A stretch of 64,000 bases of DNA from assembly GCA_028023455.1 (NCBI GenBank), contig JAQFVV010012400.1:12407748-12471747 (forward strand), in the 5' to 3' direction. The translations under genes were made by a program, and so were the position numbers. Below the pieces are notes generated by a model. The model was not told the DNA's origin. It saw only the letters and a list, made by a program, of their open reading frames with translations, and did no database searches. Position 1 is the stretch's first letter. Each line of letters starts with the position of its first letter. This DNA comes from Epiperipatus broadwayi (lineage: Eukaryota; Onychophora; Udeonychophora; Euonychophora; Peripatidae). Shown here one piece after another: positions 25,630 to 35,199 of the stretch.

Positions 25630-27876
25630 CTAATAACACCCACTCTCTGCTTTACAATAAATTTTAATTATTGAGTTTATTAAGACTTTTACTTTACTGT
25701 TCGTAGTAGCTTTGTTATTTATTAACAGAAGTGTATTCAAACCATCTAATTCAACAATTCGAGAATAATGCATTTTAGGGTATGAATGCATGACATTTGC
25801 TAGTAGCCATGCACCACAAAGCTGAACTTGAAAAGGTGAATCATGACTGAGAAGCTCAAAAAGAGGTTCAAAAGAGTTATACATCCCATTGTATACTGTA
25901 GTAGGTGAATAATTATCTAATATGTTTTCAATTTTCTGCAAAATTGTATCTCGTGAGGGATCGTGCACAGTCCATGCATCAGGACCATCAGACAAAAGAA
26001 ATCCAAATAATTTAATAATGTTATGTAACCAATAATTTTCTAAATTATATTTCTCAAGCAAAATCAAAATAAATGCTGGATTTATCATTTCTTTTCGAGC
26101 AATTTTTACTTCAGCAATGTTACCAATTGTCTTAAACATACTACCTAAACATTCTATGTCTTGAAGAAATAAATTATGACATTTGATAAAGAGATTTATA
26201 CACCCATAGTTCATTAGACTTACACAATTGTCTGGTTCCATGTCTGTTAATGTAACCATTATTGTCCAAATATATTTAATCAAAGGATAAAAAAGATGAA
26301 AATTTGAACAATAATCTAAATACTGCGTTAATACAAATATAAATGCTGATTTTCCAACAATCATTTTAAAATTACTATAGGAAAGTAAACGATTTAATAG
26401 TATACTGCAATTATTTTTGAATTTTGTATCTAAAACCATTGATGTAATATTATAAAGCAAAAAAAAGCTAATGTTTGTAGGATTAACAGTATTACTAATA
26501 GAATGAGATGTAAAGAAATTAATAGTTTCTTCACCATTCTCATCTGCAGCATTTTTATCAATATTTATTTGAAAAAGATTTTTTATCTCTGCCATTTGTT
26601 TTTTATCACAAGCTTTCTGTAATCGATTTGTCATTTTACTTTCATGTAAGTTATCAATTTTACAAGCTAAGATAGATATTTCTGACCTAATAAAATTGTC
26701 TTGACATTGATTTAATGATCTACTTTCATCAATCCATTGTTTATGTTCTCTGTATAATCTTTCTAAGAGTTTTGTTATTGTTTCTTGTTCATTCTTTAAA
26801 CTGGTTAAATCTTGTGACTTTTTAAACTCAACACTCGCATCAAAATTCTGAATCTGTTCCACCATTTTTCTTAGATCATCAATAATTTGGGATGATTTTG
26901 AAAGCTTTTCCTCCAGTTCTTGTATTTTATTCACATTTTTCAAAGTATTCAAATGATCTTCCAAGTCAACAAATTTAATATGCAAATCAGATTTAAATGA
27001 TTTAAAATTATTTTCCATTTCTTGATTTGATTCATGGACTTTAGATAAAATAGCATGATCACTTTCTTTTACTTTAATACTTATCATGTCTTGGGTTTTT
27101 TGTATTTTAGTACTTAAAATTTCTTCAATATTCTTTTGATTAATTTTTAGTTCTTGAATAGTTTGGTGGATATCTTCAAACCTCAAATCATTTTCTTTCT
27201 CTATATCTATCATTTCATTTTTCAACTTATCATTACATATGTTTGTGAAGTATTTGCCTTCTAATGCTTTGAGTATCTCTCTTTGTTGGAAAATAGATTC
27301 TTTACAGTTTATCAATTCTTCCTTTAAAAATAAAATGGCTTCTTCATTTTCCACACCAGAGTTGCCAAGTTCCTTACTTTCTAGTGTATTTCTGGTTTCA
27401 AGGCATTGCTGCGGTAATTGTGTGACAATTTCTAGCCATTTATTTGTTTTATCTGGTCTGTCATCATTTTGTTTAAACAAATGCAGTTTCTCTTTATCAT
27501 ATGTATCTTTTATTTGCTTAACTTTTTCTTCCTGGTGTTTTATTTCTATCGTTTTTTCATTTGCTTTCTTTATCAATTCTATTTCCAAAGTATTCTTTCT
27601 TAATTCTTCTAAGATTTCTCGATTTTTTTGCAACGTCATTTCTGTTTTGATATCTTTAATATCATTTTTATGTTTTTCTAATTCTTTATCAATATTGTTT
27701 TGTTGAGTAATGGTAGATCCAAGTTTTTTTTCAATTGATGTCGTTTCCTTTTGTAATGTAAAAAGTGCTGAGAAGATATCGCTAAATTTTATATTATATT
27801 CATTCATTTGTTTGCCAAATTTGAATAATTCATTACTCACCATTTCAAGCGTCATTTGCTGCTGTAAATGTTCCAT
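25630..27876 (-). CDS. Coiled-coil ZYG11/ZER1-like protein, intact copy 2
   Basis: Single-exon 748-codon gene with a Kozak-like start (AAAATGG). Residues 1 to about 440 are rich in K, E, Q, I and L with heptad spacing and predict a long coiled coil. Residues about 465-745 look like an armadillo-type domain with blocks recalled from the ZYG11/ZER1 C-terminus: TLTDMEPDNC, GNIAEVKIARKEM, FLLSDGPDAWTV (ending at 637), PSRDTILQKIENI, SFEPLFELL and GAWLLANV (688-695). In that family this domain binds N-terminal Gly degrons and the protein recruits CUL2-elongin ligase. The usual leucine-rich repeats are missing. TLEMVSNELF (9-18) approaches a BC-box but has Phe at the last position, where copies 1 and 3 have Leu. 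An intronless gene suggests a retrogene origin followed by tandem duplication. Family assignment is from remembered motifs; function is inferred. Confidence 0.85.
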   Translation of the reverse strand: MEHLQQQMTLEMVSNELFKFGKQMNEYNIKFSDIFSALFTLQKETTSIEKKLGSTITQQNNIDKELEKHKNDIKDIKTEMTLQKNREILEELRKNTLEIELIKKANEKTIEIKHQEEKVKQIKDTYDKEKLHLFKQNDDRPDKTNKWLEIVTQLPQQCLETRNTLESKELGNSGVENEEAILFLKEELINCKESIFQQREILKALEGKYFTNICNDKLKNEMIDIEKENDLRFEDIHQTIQELKINQKNIEEILSTKIQKTQDMISIKVKESDHAILSKVHESNQEMENNFKSFKSDLHIKFVDLEDHLNTLKNVNKIQELEEKLSKSSQIIDDLRKMVEQIQNFDASVEFKKSQDLTSLKNEQETITKLLERLYREHKQWIDESRSLNQCQDNFIRSEISILACKIDNLHESKMTNRLQKACDKKQMAEIKNLFQINIDKNAADENGEETINFFTSHSISNTVNPTNISFFLLYNITSMVLDTKFKNNCSILLNRLLSYSNFKMIVGKSAFIFVLTQYLDYCSNFHLFYPLIKYIWTIMVTLTDMEPDNCVSLMNYGCINLFIKCHNLFLQDIECLGSMFKTIGNIAEVKIARKEMINPAFILILLEKYNLENYWLHNIIKLFGFLLSDGPDAWTVHDPSRDTILQKIENILDNYSPTTVYNGMYNSFEPLFELLSHDSPFQVQLCGAWLLANVMHSYPKMHYSRIVELDGLNTLLLINNKATTNSKVKVLINSIIKIYCKAESGCY

Positions 27877-28480
27877 TTTGCGGTGATCGTTAATAGGTAT
27901 ACTGTTGGAATTTGGACTTTGTATCTTTAAAATTTATTTACTAGAAACAAAATTTTAAAAGCACTATTAAATTATTTTATTCTATTCCGAAAAATTCTTT
28001 TATAAACTTCTATAGCATAATTCATTTGTAAATTACACACAGTGAAATATTTCGCATTGTCTTCGTTACTTTCATCTCTTAATCTTCGTCTTCCGGGTAT
28101 TAATTCATGTACACGAAATAACATTTCCGACTACAAAGTTTTTTTTAAAAATAATACATGCAATATATTTACAGAATAATCATGTACGTTTTTCGTCGTT
28201 AATGTTCTCGATATTACAAAGTTCTTATTGCTATTACTTTCTAGGAATAGCTAGCTAAGTTAGAGGAATGCCGTAACTCGCTCCAAATAAAAAAAATCGA
28301 ACTTTTTGTGTCGTCGGCTTACCCCGTAAAATTATCAAACACTATTTAATGACAACAGATTTCCGTTCCAAACTTGAAAATGCCTGATTGCGCCATTTGC
28401 TTTAGTACTGCTAAAGTAATACCTGTGTTATGTGTGAATAAAAAAGCACCATTTCGAGTGCTTTCAAAAAATAATTAAAT
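27877..28480 (-). promoter_or_regulatory. Conserved 5' flank of gene copy 2
   Basis: Aligns with 204-720 and 62887-63344, with shared blocks just upstream of the ATG and around CTCGCTCCAAATAAA near 28279. Unlike copies 1 and 3, no foldback element interrupts it, so it serves as the empty-site reference for those insertions. Promoter function is inferred only from position and conservation. Confidence 0.4.
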
Positions 28481-28658
28481 AGTTCATTTAATTTTAATTT
28501 ATTAAAAGATTCCAATGTAGATAATTTAATAATAAAAAGAGGGTTGTCTTAATGTATTAAAAAAAGACTTGAATTTTTATTCACGTATATGTAACTTATA
28601 TTTCAACTATGACTATTTTCTTCTTTTCTGAGCCAACGTAATATCTGATAATTAATTA

Positions 28659-28749
28659 ATATACTCATAAAAAATGTAGTTTTTTAATATTGCCTAGTAT
28701 GCTTTCAATATATCGTAATATTAAAAAACTATATTTTCTGTGAGTATAT
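28659..28749. repeat. Hairpin upstream of gene copy 2
   Basis: Arms 28659-28691 and 28717-28749 (33 bp) pair with few mismatches; the left arm begins ATATACTCATAAAAAATGTA. The loop GCCTAGTATGCTTTCAATAT matches the loop of the hairpin at 1163-1256, but the stems are different. Confidence 0.65.
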
Positions 28750-28805
28750 GCATTATATTTACAAATATATAATAATATTTGTTACACTGTTTGTTTTATA
28801 CTTTG

Positions 28806-29257
28806 GCTTGGTATAGCCTTTGGTTCCCTGCCACTATGGAAAATAAGAAACTCATATGCCCTTCTAGGTTTATCTAACACTTCCAATTGTTTCCTCATGT
28901 GTAGGTATGGTGACACTTCTAGTTATTCTATTACAGCTTGCCTTAAATCTAGTTTATGTTTTAACAATTTCCAGTTTTAGTGTGAACTTATCTCAATATA
29001 GTGGGCAATGTGCGTACTATCATTCAATTCTGATTAGTAATTTGTTGTTATCTGCTATTTCCTCCAAATAAACTACTTATGTATAGCTAGATCCTCTTCC
29101 ATACTGAGAGCATTCAGATTTACATCATCATTTATTGACCTGTTTCAGCTATTAGGTATATCACAATATCTTTATTGTTCTGTAGCGATGAATGCTCAAA
29201 CCAATTAAGATGGAATCTGGATTAGTTTATTAGTTGAAGGTAAGTTGAGTTACAATA
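28806..29257 (-). mobile_element. 3' LTR of the deleted Gypsy element
   Basis: Paralogous to 1308-1677 and similar to 31870-32351, same orientation. On the minus strand it follows a pol-end remnant and a GGGAA run, as a 3' LTR should. The initial TG has changed to TA here. The inner end near 28806 (GGCTATACCA on the minus strand) is approximate. Confidence 0.55.
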
Positions 29258-31869
29258 TTCCCTTCTAGATAAAATCAATCCTTGAAAATGTAGTCACTGA
29301 GAAGATGTTTGGTGGATGTCTTTGTCACTTTCTGGGTTTGCCAGGTTCAGCCACTTTATTAGCAGGATCAGTGTTATTATTTGTAAGTCTCGAGTCTTCA
29401 TTTGTAGATCTAGTGATTTTGAACTTTGTACACTCTTTACTGTTAGCTGGTGAACTTTACATTAATTGGTTTCTATATTAATAGTTTTACTGTCCATTTG
29501 CTATTTGAACATCCACTGTTTCAATCCTTTTAATTTGATTATAATTTCTGGAATTCATTTAGTACAATCCTTGAATATACAGTGTATGATTTGTGAACTG
29601 TCTGCACTTTTGCTTTCTTGACTATGATGATTAGGCCTACAGTTTGACAAATTTGTCTAAATGTTCTAATTCAGTTTATTATAAATATTAATCAAATCTG
29701 ATAGTCTAATATTTGGATTTTATTTTTGCAAGCTGGTCCATTCTTACCCTTCTAAAGCCAAATTTAGTTGACCAATAACAGGTAATAAATTGCTATGCTT
29801 ATCAGCAGACCCAGTAAAAGGGAAATAAATTGTTATACTAGTAACAGTAACTTTAACTTTTGTTTGGCCCAAGAGTGATATTTGATTGCCTTAATAGTCA
29901 ATAATCACTTTTCTTCTTGGATGCCAGAAATGATTATTTTTTCTATTATTGATATCTCATGCTTTTTGATACAATGGACACATCAGACCAAGTATCCACT
30001 TCCATTGTTATTGGTATATTATTAATAATAATTCTGCATTTCAAGGCAGAATCAATGCCACTTACATTATTTATACAAAGATTGATTTTAGTTGATTTTG
30101 CTTCTGGATTTTGGAGTGGATAGTTTCCATTCTTTTCTGGACCACTTGCTTTTTTTTAAAAGAAGCAGCTTCTATGTGAGCAATATGCTTACAATACTTA
30201 CACACTGTATTCCAGTGTGAATATTTGATGCCTTCATGTTTTTATTTGTCATATTTGTAGCAAATTTTTATTTTTGTCAACTTATTCAGGCAGTATTTTC
30301 TATTGTTGGGTATTTATTAATCTAGTTTTTTGATTGCAACTTTAATAGTAGCTCACTGGATCACCTGAGATGATAAATCTGCAGTGTATTCCCCTCCCAC
30401 AACAATTGCGGGAGGAAAGAAAAAAACAACATACAATAAAATAATAATATTGTTTAGAGAAACAAAATTTATTTATAAGAAAGATAAATGCTGATCCGCA
30501 GCAAATTTGTTATCTACATAACTAGCTAGAAATGATTTCAGCATTTACTGCTACCACTAAATTTTTTGAATTTTCTTAAGTTCCTGCAAATTACAGCTTT
30601 CAGTAGCTTCTATAAAATTTGCTCCTCTTAAACTGTTTTACTCCCTAACAACATTATACCCTCAATAAGCCTTAAGGTTTACATAAAATAAGATCGGTAT
30701 GATCAGTAAAACCCTAATTGGGGTTTGGTACCTTCAAATCCAAGTCTCTGGATTTTCCTCCCTCACTGATCTGCTTTACAAAACCATTGAACTCCAATAT
30801 GCTAAACATTATGAACTCATTCTATTGATGATACACTTAGCAACGAAATAAGAAAAGACAACAATGCTCTTCAAAATGCAGTTTATATAGTCCCCACTTT
30901 GTTTTCCTTCAGCTATACTTATTAATTTAATCCTTTTTTTTTCAGATTACTTAATGTACTCACCAAATATTGTATTATCTTTTCCATATCTATTTCTTTG
31001 ATCAGTTGTCAATGTTTATCTGTAATTATTTTCTTATAATTTACTTAGTCCAAAGTCTTAAATATAACATTTCACAAAGTTTTTACTTCTACATTTCATT
31101 ATAGTTGTCATCTCTATTTACTTAAAATTCTTTACATTCTTTATTTCTGACTCTTTTTCTTCTTTCAGATTTAAGTGCTACCTTTTCTATTTTACATTAT
31201 TTACTTTTATTTCTGGAGTACTTTTTTCTATTCACTTCTATACAAATATAACAGAATCAAAAGTGATATCAGGGTCCAGCAACAGTTTGATCCAAAAATT
31301 GTGATCCTTCATTCAACAATGAAACAGTCTCTTATAGATTCATTCAAGCAATCCTTGAATTCACTGCTAAATACAAGTGTTTTTAGCTTTGTGGCAAAAT
31401 CTCACCCCCAGTACTAGTCTACAGTGAATGATATGGTATGTTGCATTATTGTTAAAGGATTAGAGCTTTGTTTAAATCAAGCTCAACCTGAAAAACAGCA
31501 GGACCCTATAAGACATAAAACTGCAAATATTCATGAATGTGGTTAATTTTAATTCAAGCTTTAATTCACGAGGATAGGCCTGATTGAACTCTTCTAATGA
31601 ACCAATTTGAGCTATTTTGACCTTTTTGTTGAAGAAAAATAAACAAATAACGACATGCATTTGATTCTTTAATTTTTATTGATGGTCTAGTAATAATAGC
31701 TGTCAATTTTTTGTAATTAATGACAAAGATTTAAACAATCACAGAAGTTAGATGTCATTTACTTCCAGCGATTTTGTGAATATATTGTGATAAGCACAGA
31801 CTCATATAAATACCATCAAATATTTTGTTTACATATAAATAATAATGTTTACTGTTATACCTCATATAT
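29258..31869 (-). pseudogene. Internally deleted Gypsy gag-protease-pol remnant
   Basis: Flanked by LTRs in the same orientation. Minus-strand translation at about 30230-30180 gives CKYCKHIAHIEAASF, a CCHC zinc knuckle that has lost its last Cys (gag). About 30040-29960 gives MEVDTWSDVSIVSKS, an aspartic-protease active-site block with a damaged DTG. About 29450-29290 matches the pol C-terminal tail. RT, RNase H and most of the integrase are missing between them, so the 2.6-kb interior is a deletion derivative and cannot move on its own. Confidence 0.55.
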
Positions 31870-32351
31870 CAGCTTGGTATAGCATTTTGCAGCTGTTCAG
31901 GTACTGAAAGAAGGGACTCCCTGCACCCTTCTAGATTTATCTAACGCTTCTAGTTATACCATAACAGCTTGCCTCATATGAAAATATTGTGACAACTTCC
32001 CAATTGTTTTTGACAGTTCTGTCTCGTGTCTAATTTATGTTTCAGCAGCTTACAGTTCTAGCATGACTTTGCATCATTGGTTTAGCTCTATAGTGAACAA
32101 TATGCATACTGCTATTTAGTTTTGACAATCATTTGTTGTATGTTCTCCAAACGGATTGCCTATTTATAGTCATATCCCCTTTCATAATGGGAGCACTTGG
32201 GTATACTGATCATTATCACCTATTGGACTGTTTCTATGATTGGATATATTTTTAACTGTTTACATCCATTGGAATGAAGTGATATATAATCAATTTGATT
32301 ATGATAAGAGGGAATCTGGAGTAGTCCAATAGTTGAAGGTAAGTTATAACA
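31870..32351 (-). mobile_element. 5' LTR of the deleted Gypsy element
   Basis: On the minus strand it starts TGTTATAACTTACCTTCAAC and shares with the other two LTRs the ATAGTTGAAGGTAAGTT end, a TATTTATAGTCATA (TATA) block and CCTTCTAGATTTATCTAAC. It has diverged noticeably from the 28.8-kb LTR, which indicates an old insertion. Confidence 0.5.
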
Positions 32352-32654
32352 TAAATATTAATTAAAAAATAGCATAATTACCCAGAAGTAAAGAATAATA
32401 TAAATTAAGTCTGTTAATCTAAATAGAGTAGGGTATTTTAAAATGGACTTCAATTTAGAAGGCTGACCTCTGTAGTAAAGGAAATTCTACTCTGGATATT
32501 ATCTAGCCTAAAAGTACATTTAAGACCTAGGGAACTTTTGCAATCATATTTAATCTTTACTATTATTTTATGTGCAATAAAGTTTAATATGCTGCTTTTA
32601 TTATTATATTTCTAAGGCATTATGTAATCTGCTTATACTAAATGCTTTTTATAT

Positions 32655-32720
32655 TTATAAGTAGAGGGATTTGAACTCTAGATTATTCATTCTATTTATC
32701 CTCCCATCTATCACAAATTA
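32655..32720 (-). repeat. tRNA-like SINE fragment
   Basis: On the minus strand: GTGATAGATGGGAGGATAAA, then AGAGTTCAAATCCCTCTACT. The second part resembles an RNA polymerase III B box. Similar sequence occurs in opposite orientation at 33170-33245 and 47845-47915. Confidence 0.4.
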
Positions 32721-32811
32721 TCAGTGCACATGATCACACAGGTGAAAAAGATACATGATCTCCAATATTCATATTTCATGCAGAACCAGCACTATCAGTT
32801 GTGCTAAGGAA

Positions 32812-32995
32812 TTTGCTCTTCCAAGTATTCAACCATCCATTTCATCAAAAAACTGATGATGGAATGCTTAAAGCCCTTGTTGGATTTGATATTATAGTCA
32901 TGACTATAATTTCAAATCCAATAAGGATCTCAAGCATTCCATTATCAGTTTTTTAGTGAAATAAATGGTTGAATAGTCTTAAGAGTGAGAATATT
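32812..32995. repeat. 184-bp quasi-palindrome
   Basis: Arms run from the centre TATAGTCATGACTATA (about 32904) out to TTGCTCTTCCAAGTATTC and its partner GAATAGTCTTAAGAGTGAG. There is essentially no loop. ACTGATGATGGAATGCTTAA pairs with the stretch ending TTCCATTATCAGT. Mismatches rise towards the outer ends. It would extrude as a cruciform or be transcribed as a hairpin. Confidence 0.8.
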
Positions 32996-32997
32996 GA

Positions 32998-33165
32998 AGC
33001 CTGTCCATTAAAGTTTTAGTAATTGCTGCCTAATATAAGCCAAGCAGTGATTGTATATACATATGGAAAATTATGATCTGGCTTAACTGATGAGTGCTGG
33101 TTTTGCACAAAATACATATATTGGAAATCATGTATTTTTTGCATATGTGTAGTCATGTGTATCAG
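32998..33165 (+). repeat. Dispersed repeat, third copy
   Basis: Shares TCCATTAAAGTTTTAG, GATCTGGCTTAACTGATGAG and the ATATTGGAAATCATGTA end with units at 3480-3965 and 47668-47835. A tRNA-like SINE fragment follows it directly, as at 47.8 kb, so the two may be parts of one element. Confidence 0.45.
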
Positions 33166-33169
33166 TTAC

Positions 33170-33245
33170 TTGTGATAGAGTGGAGGATGAATAGACTGAA
33201 AAATCTTAGGTTCAAATCCCTCTACTTACTCGTTTATTGTATTAT
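33170..33245 (+). repeat. tRNA-like SINE fragment
   Basis: GTGATAGAGTGGAGGATGAA followed by AGGTTCAAATCCCTCTACTT, an A-box-like and B-box-like pair at tRNA spacing. Related to 32655-32720 (inverted) and 47845-47915. No tRNA cloverleaf can be formed convincingly. Confidence 0.4.
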
Positions 33246-33899
33246 ATAAAAATGCATTTTATGCTAAATTGGCCTACTGCTTGTATTAAGGTTACTTATT
33301 GAGTCATATTAGCAAAATTTAGATCTAGAGGCTACAGCAACATTAAAATTTTTAAAAAGAAAATTTGAGATAAGTCCAGATTGATTATTTTCAAAAAGAT
33401 GTCAGTTTTTAAAAACAATTTTTTACCTCGATGTAAGCAATAACAAGTCGACTGACCAATTTATGCCACCGACTACTTGTTTACTTTATTATTGTATTAT
33501 TTGAGAAATTTTACAAGTGCTGTATTTTTTAGATTATAATAAACTATAAAAAAACTCAGAAATGCTAATAATCTTAAAAGTAAAAAATGGATTTAAAGTA
33601 AATGATGTATAAATTCATGGTTTCACTTCTAGTTACTTAAAATTGGATCGTATAATTACATTTGAGTTTGGGAATTAAGACTGCCACATTTATTTTATTA
33701 GTCTCTATCTTGTGTCTAGGGTGAGAGTATTTTTTTGCAGATTGAACATCTTAGTTTAATGGTGCTTGTGAGGAAAGGATGATTACTTTCTATAGTTTAT
33801 TATATTGCTTGTAAGTCACATGGTATTTCCAATTTCATTCATAAAAACTATAGTTAGAATGAGTCTTGATTGAAAGTTAATTTAGATGAGTCTACAACA

Positions 33900-35180
33900 T
33901 TTGCATTGGCTGCATGTAGTATACATAATCCTTGTGGCAGGCTACTAGATGTCTATACATAATCCTTGTGGCAGGCTACTAGATATCTGAGTAATTTTGC
34001 TTTATTTATACTGGTTTATTTAGATTTTAGATCATGAAAATAGTATTCAGTATGACTCATCATCATTATTTTATATAATAGGAATTTTATTATTCAATAA
34101 TGTTGCATAGTAATGCTTTGATCTCAGCCTTTAGTGATGTTTTACCAGAATTTAAGCTTTGAATATGTCATTCCATTTATATCTGCAATTGGTGTTAGAG
34201 TATAATTGGAGACCTTACTGAACATTTGTTATAGTTGAATACCAAGCAGTATTTTCCTTATTTTAATTTTTTGTATTTTTATTTTCTTTTATCATATTAT
34301 ATCATGACTATAACTGGGTTTATCTTTTATTAATATGTTCATTTATTTCATGTCATCTATATTGGTGATCACTATATTTGACATCATTGTTTAAGACAGA
34401 CTACCAAACATAAATCATTTCATTCACCTAATCTTTGAATAACTGCTTTACAACTCCTAGAAATTGTAAGTGGTCTCTAAAAGGCAAACTTAGTTTTGAT
34501 TTTCTGACAGTACATTGTCTCTTATTAGAGAATTCCAATCTATGCATCCAGCATACTAAATACACACTTTTGGGTTTTTTATTTGGCCATCCTAAAGTGA
34601 TTCATTTAATTAATATTTAAAATCTAGGGATGCCAGTTGTCTATCAAGTAACAGAATTATTGTAACTGTATTAAAATCTGTAAGTGATTTTTGTTTAAAA
34701 CTTTGCTTGTTAGTAAACTGCTAGTCTTAGACGCTTAATCAGTTTATCAACAGAGATGTTTAGATAGTCCATTTTGAAAGTTTTCTTTCTGTAACTTTGT
34801 TCATTCTAACCATTGCATAGATTGAGTCAATCTTAATTTCCTATAGACATTACAATAGATCAATATATTTGATATCTTGGCATTGTAATTTTTGCCTTCT
34901 CTCCTGATATGATTCATGGTGAAATTGTTTTTATCACATTGGATATGGCAGATTCTGAATTTAGCTCCATTAATATAAAGATGTCATTAACAGTGACTGG
35001 AGTCTTAAAGATTGAAGCAGTGCTTGTTATGTTTGTTACTGCAATATCCAGTACTAGTCGGATATATATATCACATATAGCAGTTACTATGTTTATTTTG
35101 AAAAATTTCCATTCTTTTCTTGCTATTTCTTTTTTAATCCAGTAGTATTTACATGTTACAAACAATTGCAATATCTGCAA
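33900..35180 (-). pseudogene. Gypsy protease/RT remnant, segment copy A
   Basis: Minus-strand open frame at 34914-35180 contains PVTVNDIFILMELNSESAIS, which aligns with Gypsy aspartic proteases but has lost the catalytic Asp-Thr/Ser-Gly. Downstream (34.6 to 33.9 kb) the DNA aligns with 47.6 to 47.0 kb of segment copy B and should be the RT part, though few motifs remain readable. A 37-bp tandem duplication (TACATAATCCTTGTGGCAGG at about 33920 and 33957) lies near its end. Confidence 0.5.
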
Positions 35181-35199
35181 TCATGTATGTAAGTTAACA

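Noticed and set aside
27239-27706. 155-codon plus-strand open frame
   Set aside because: Antisense shadow of the coiled-coil region of the intact minus-strand gene; the K/E-rich codons give an F/S/L-rich frame. The same happens at 62298-62716 and 61012-61248.
34909-35145. Plus-strand frame overlapping the protease remnant
   Set aside because: The minus-strand frame carries the recognisable protease-like block; the plus frame is its shadow.
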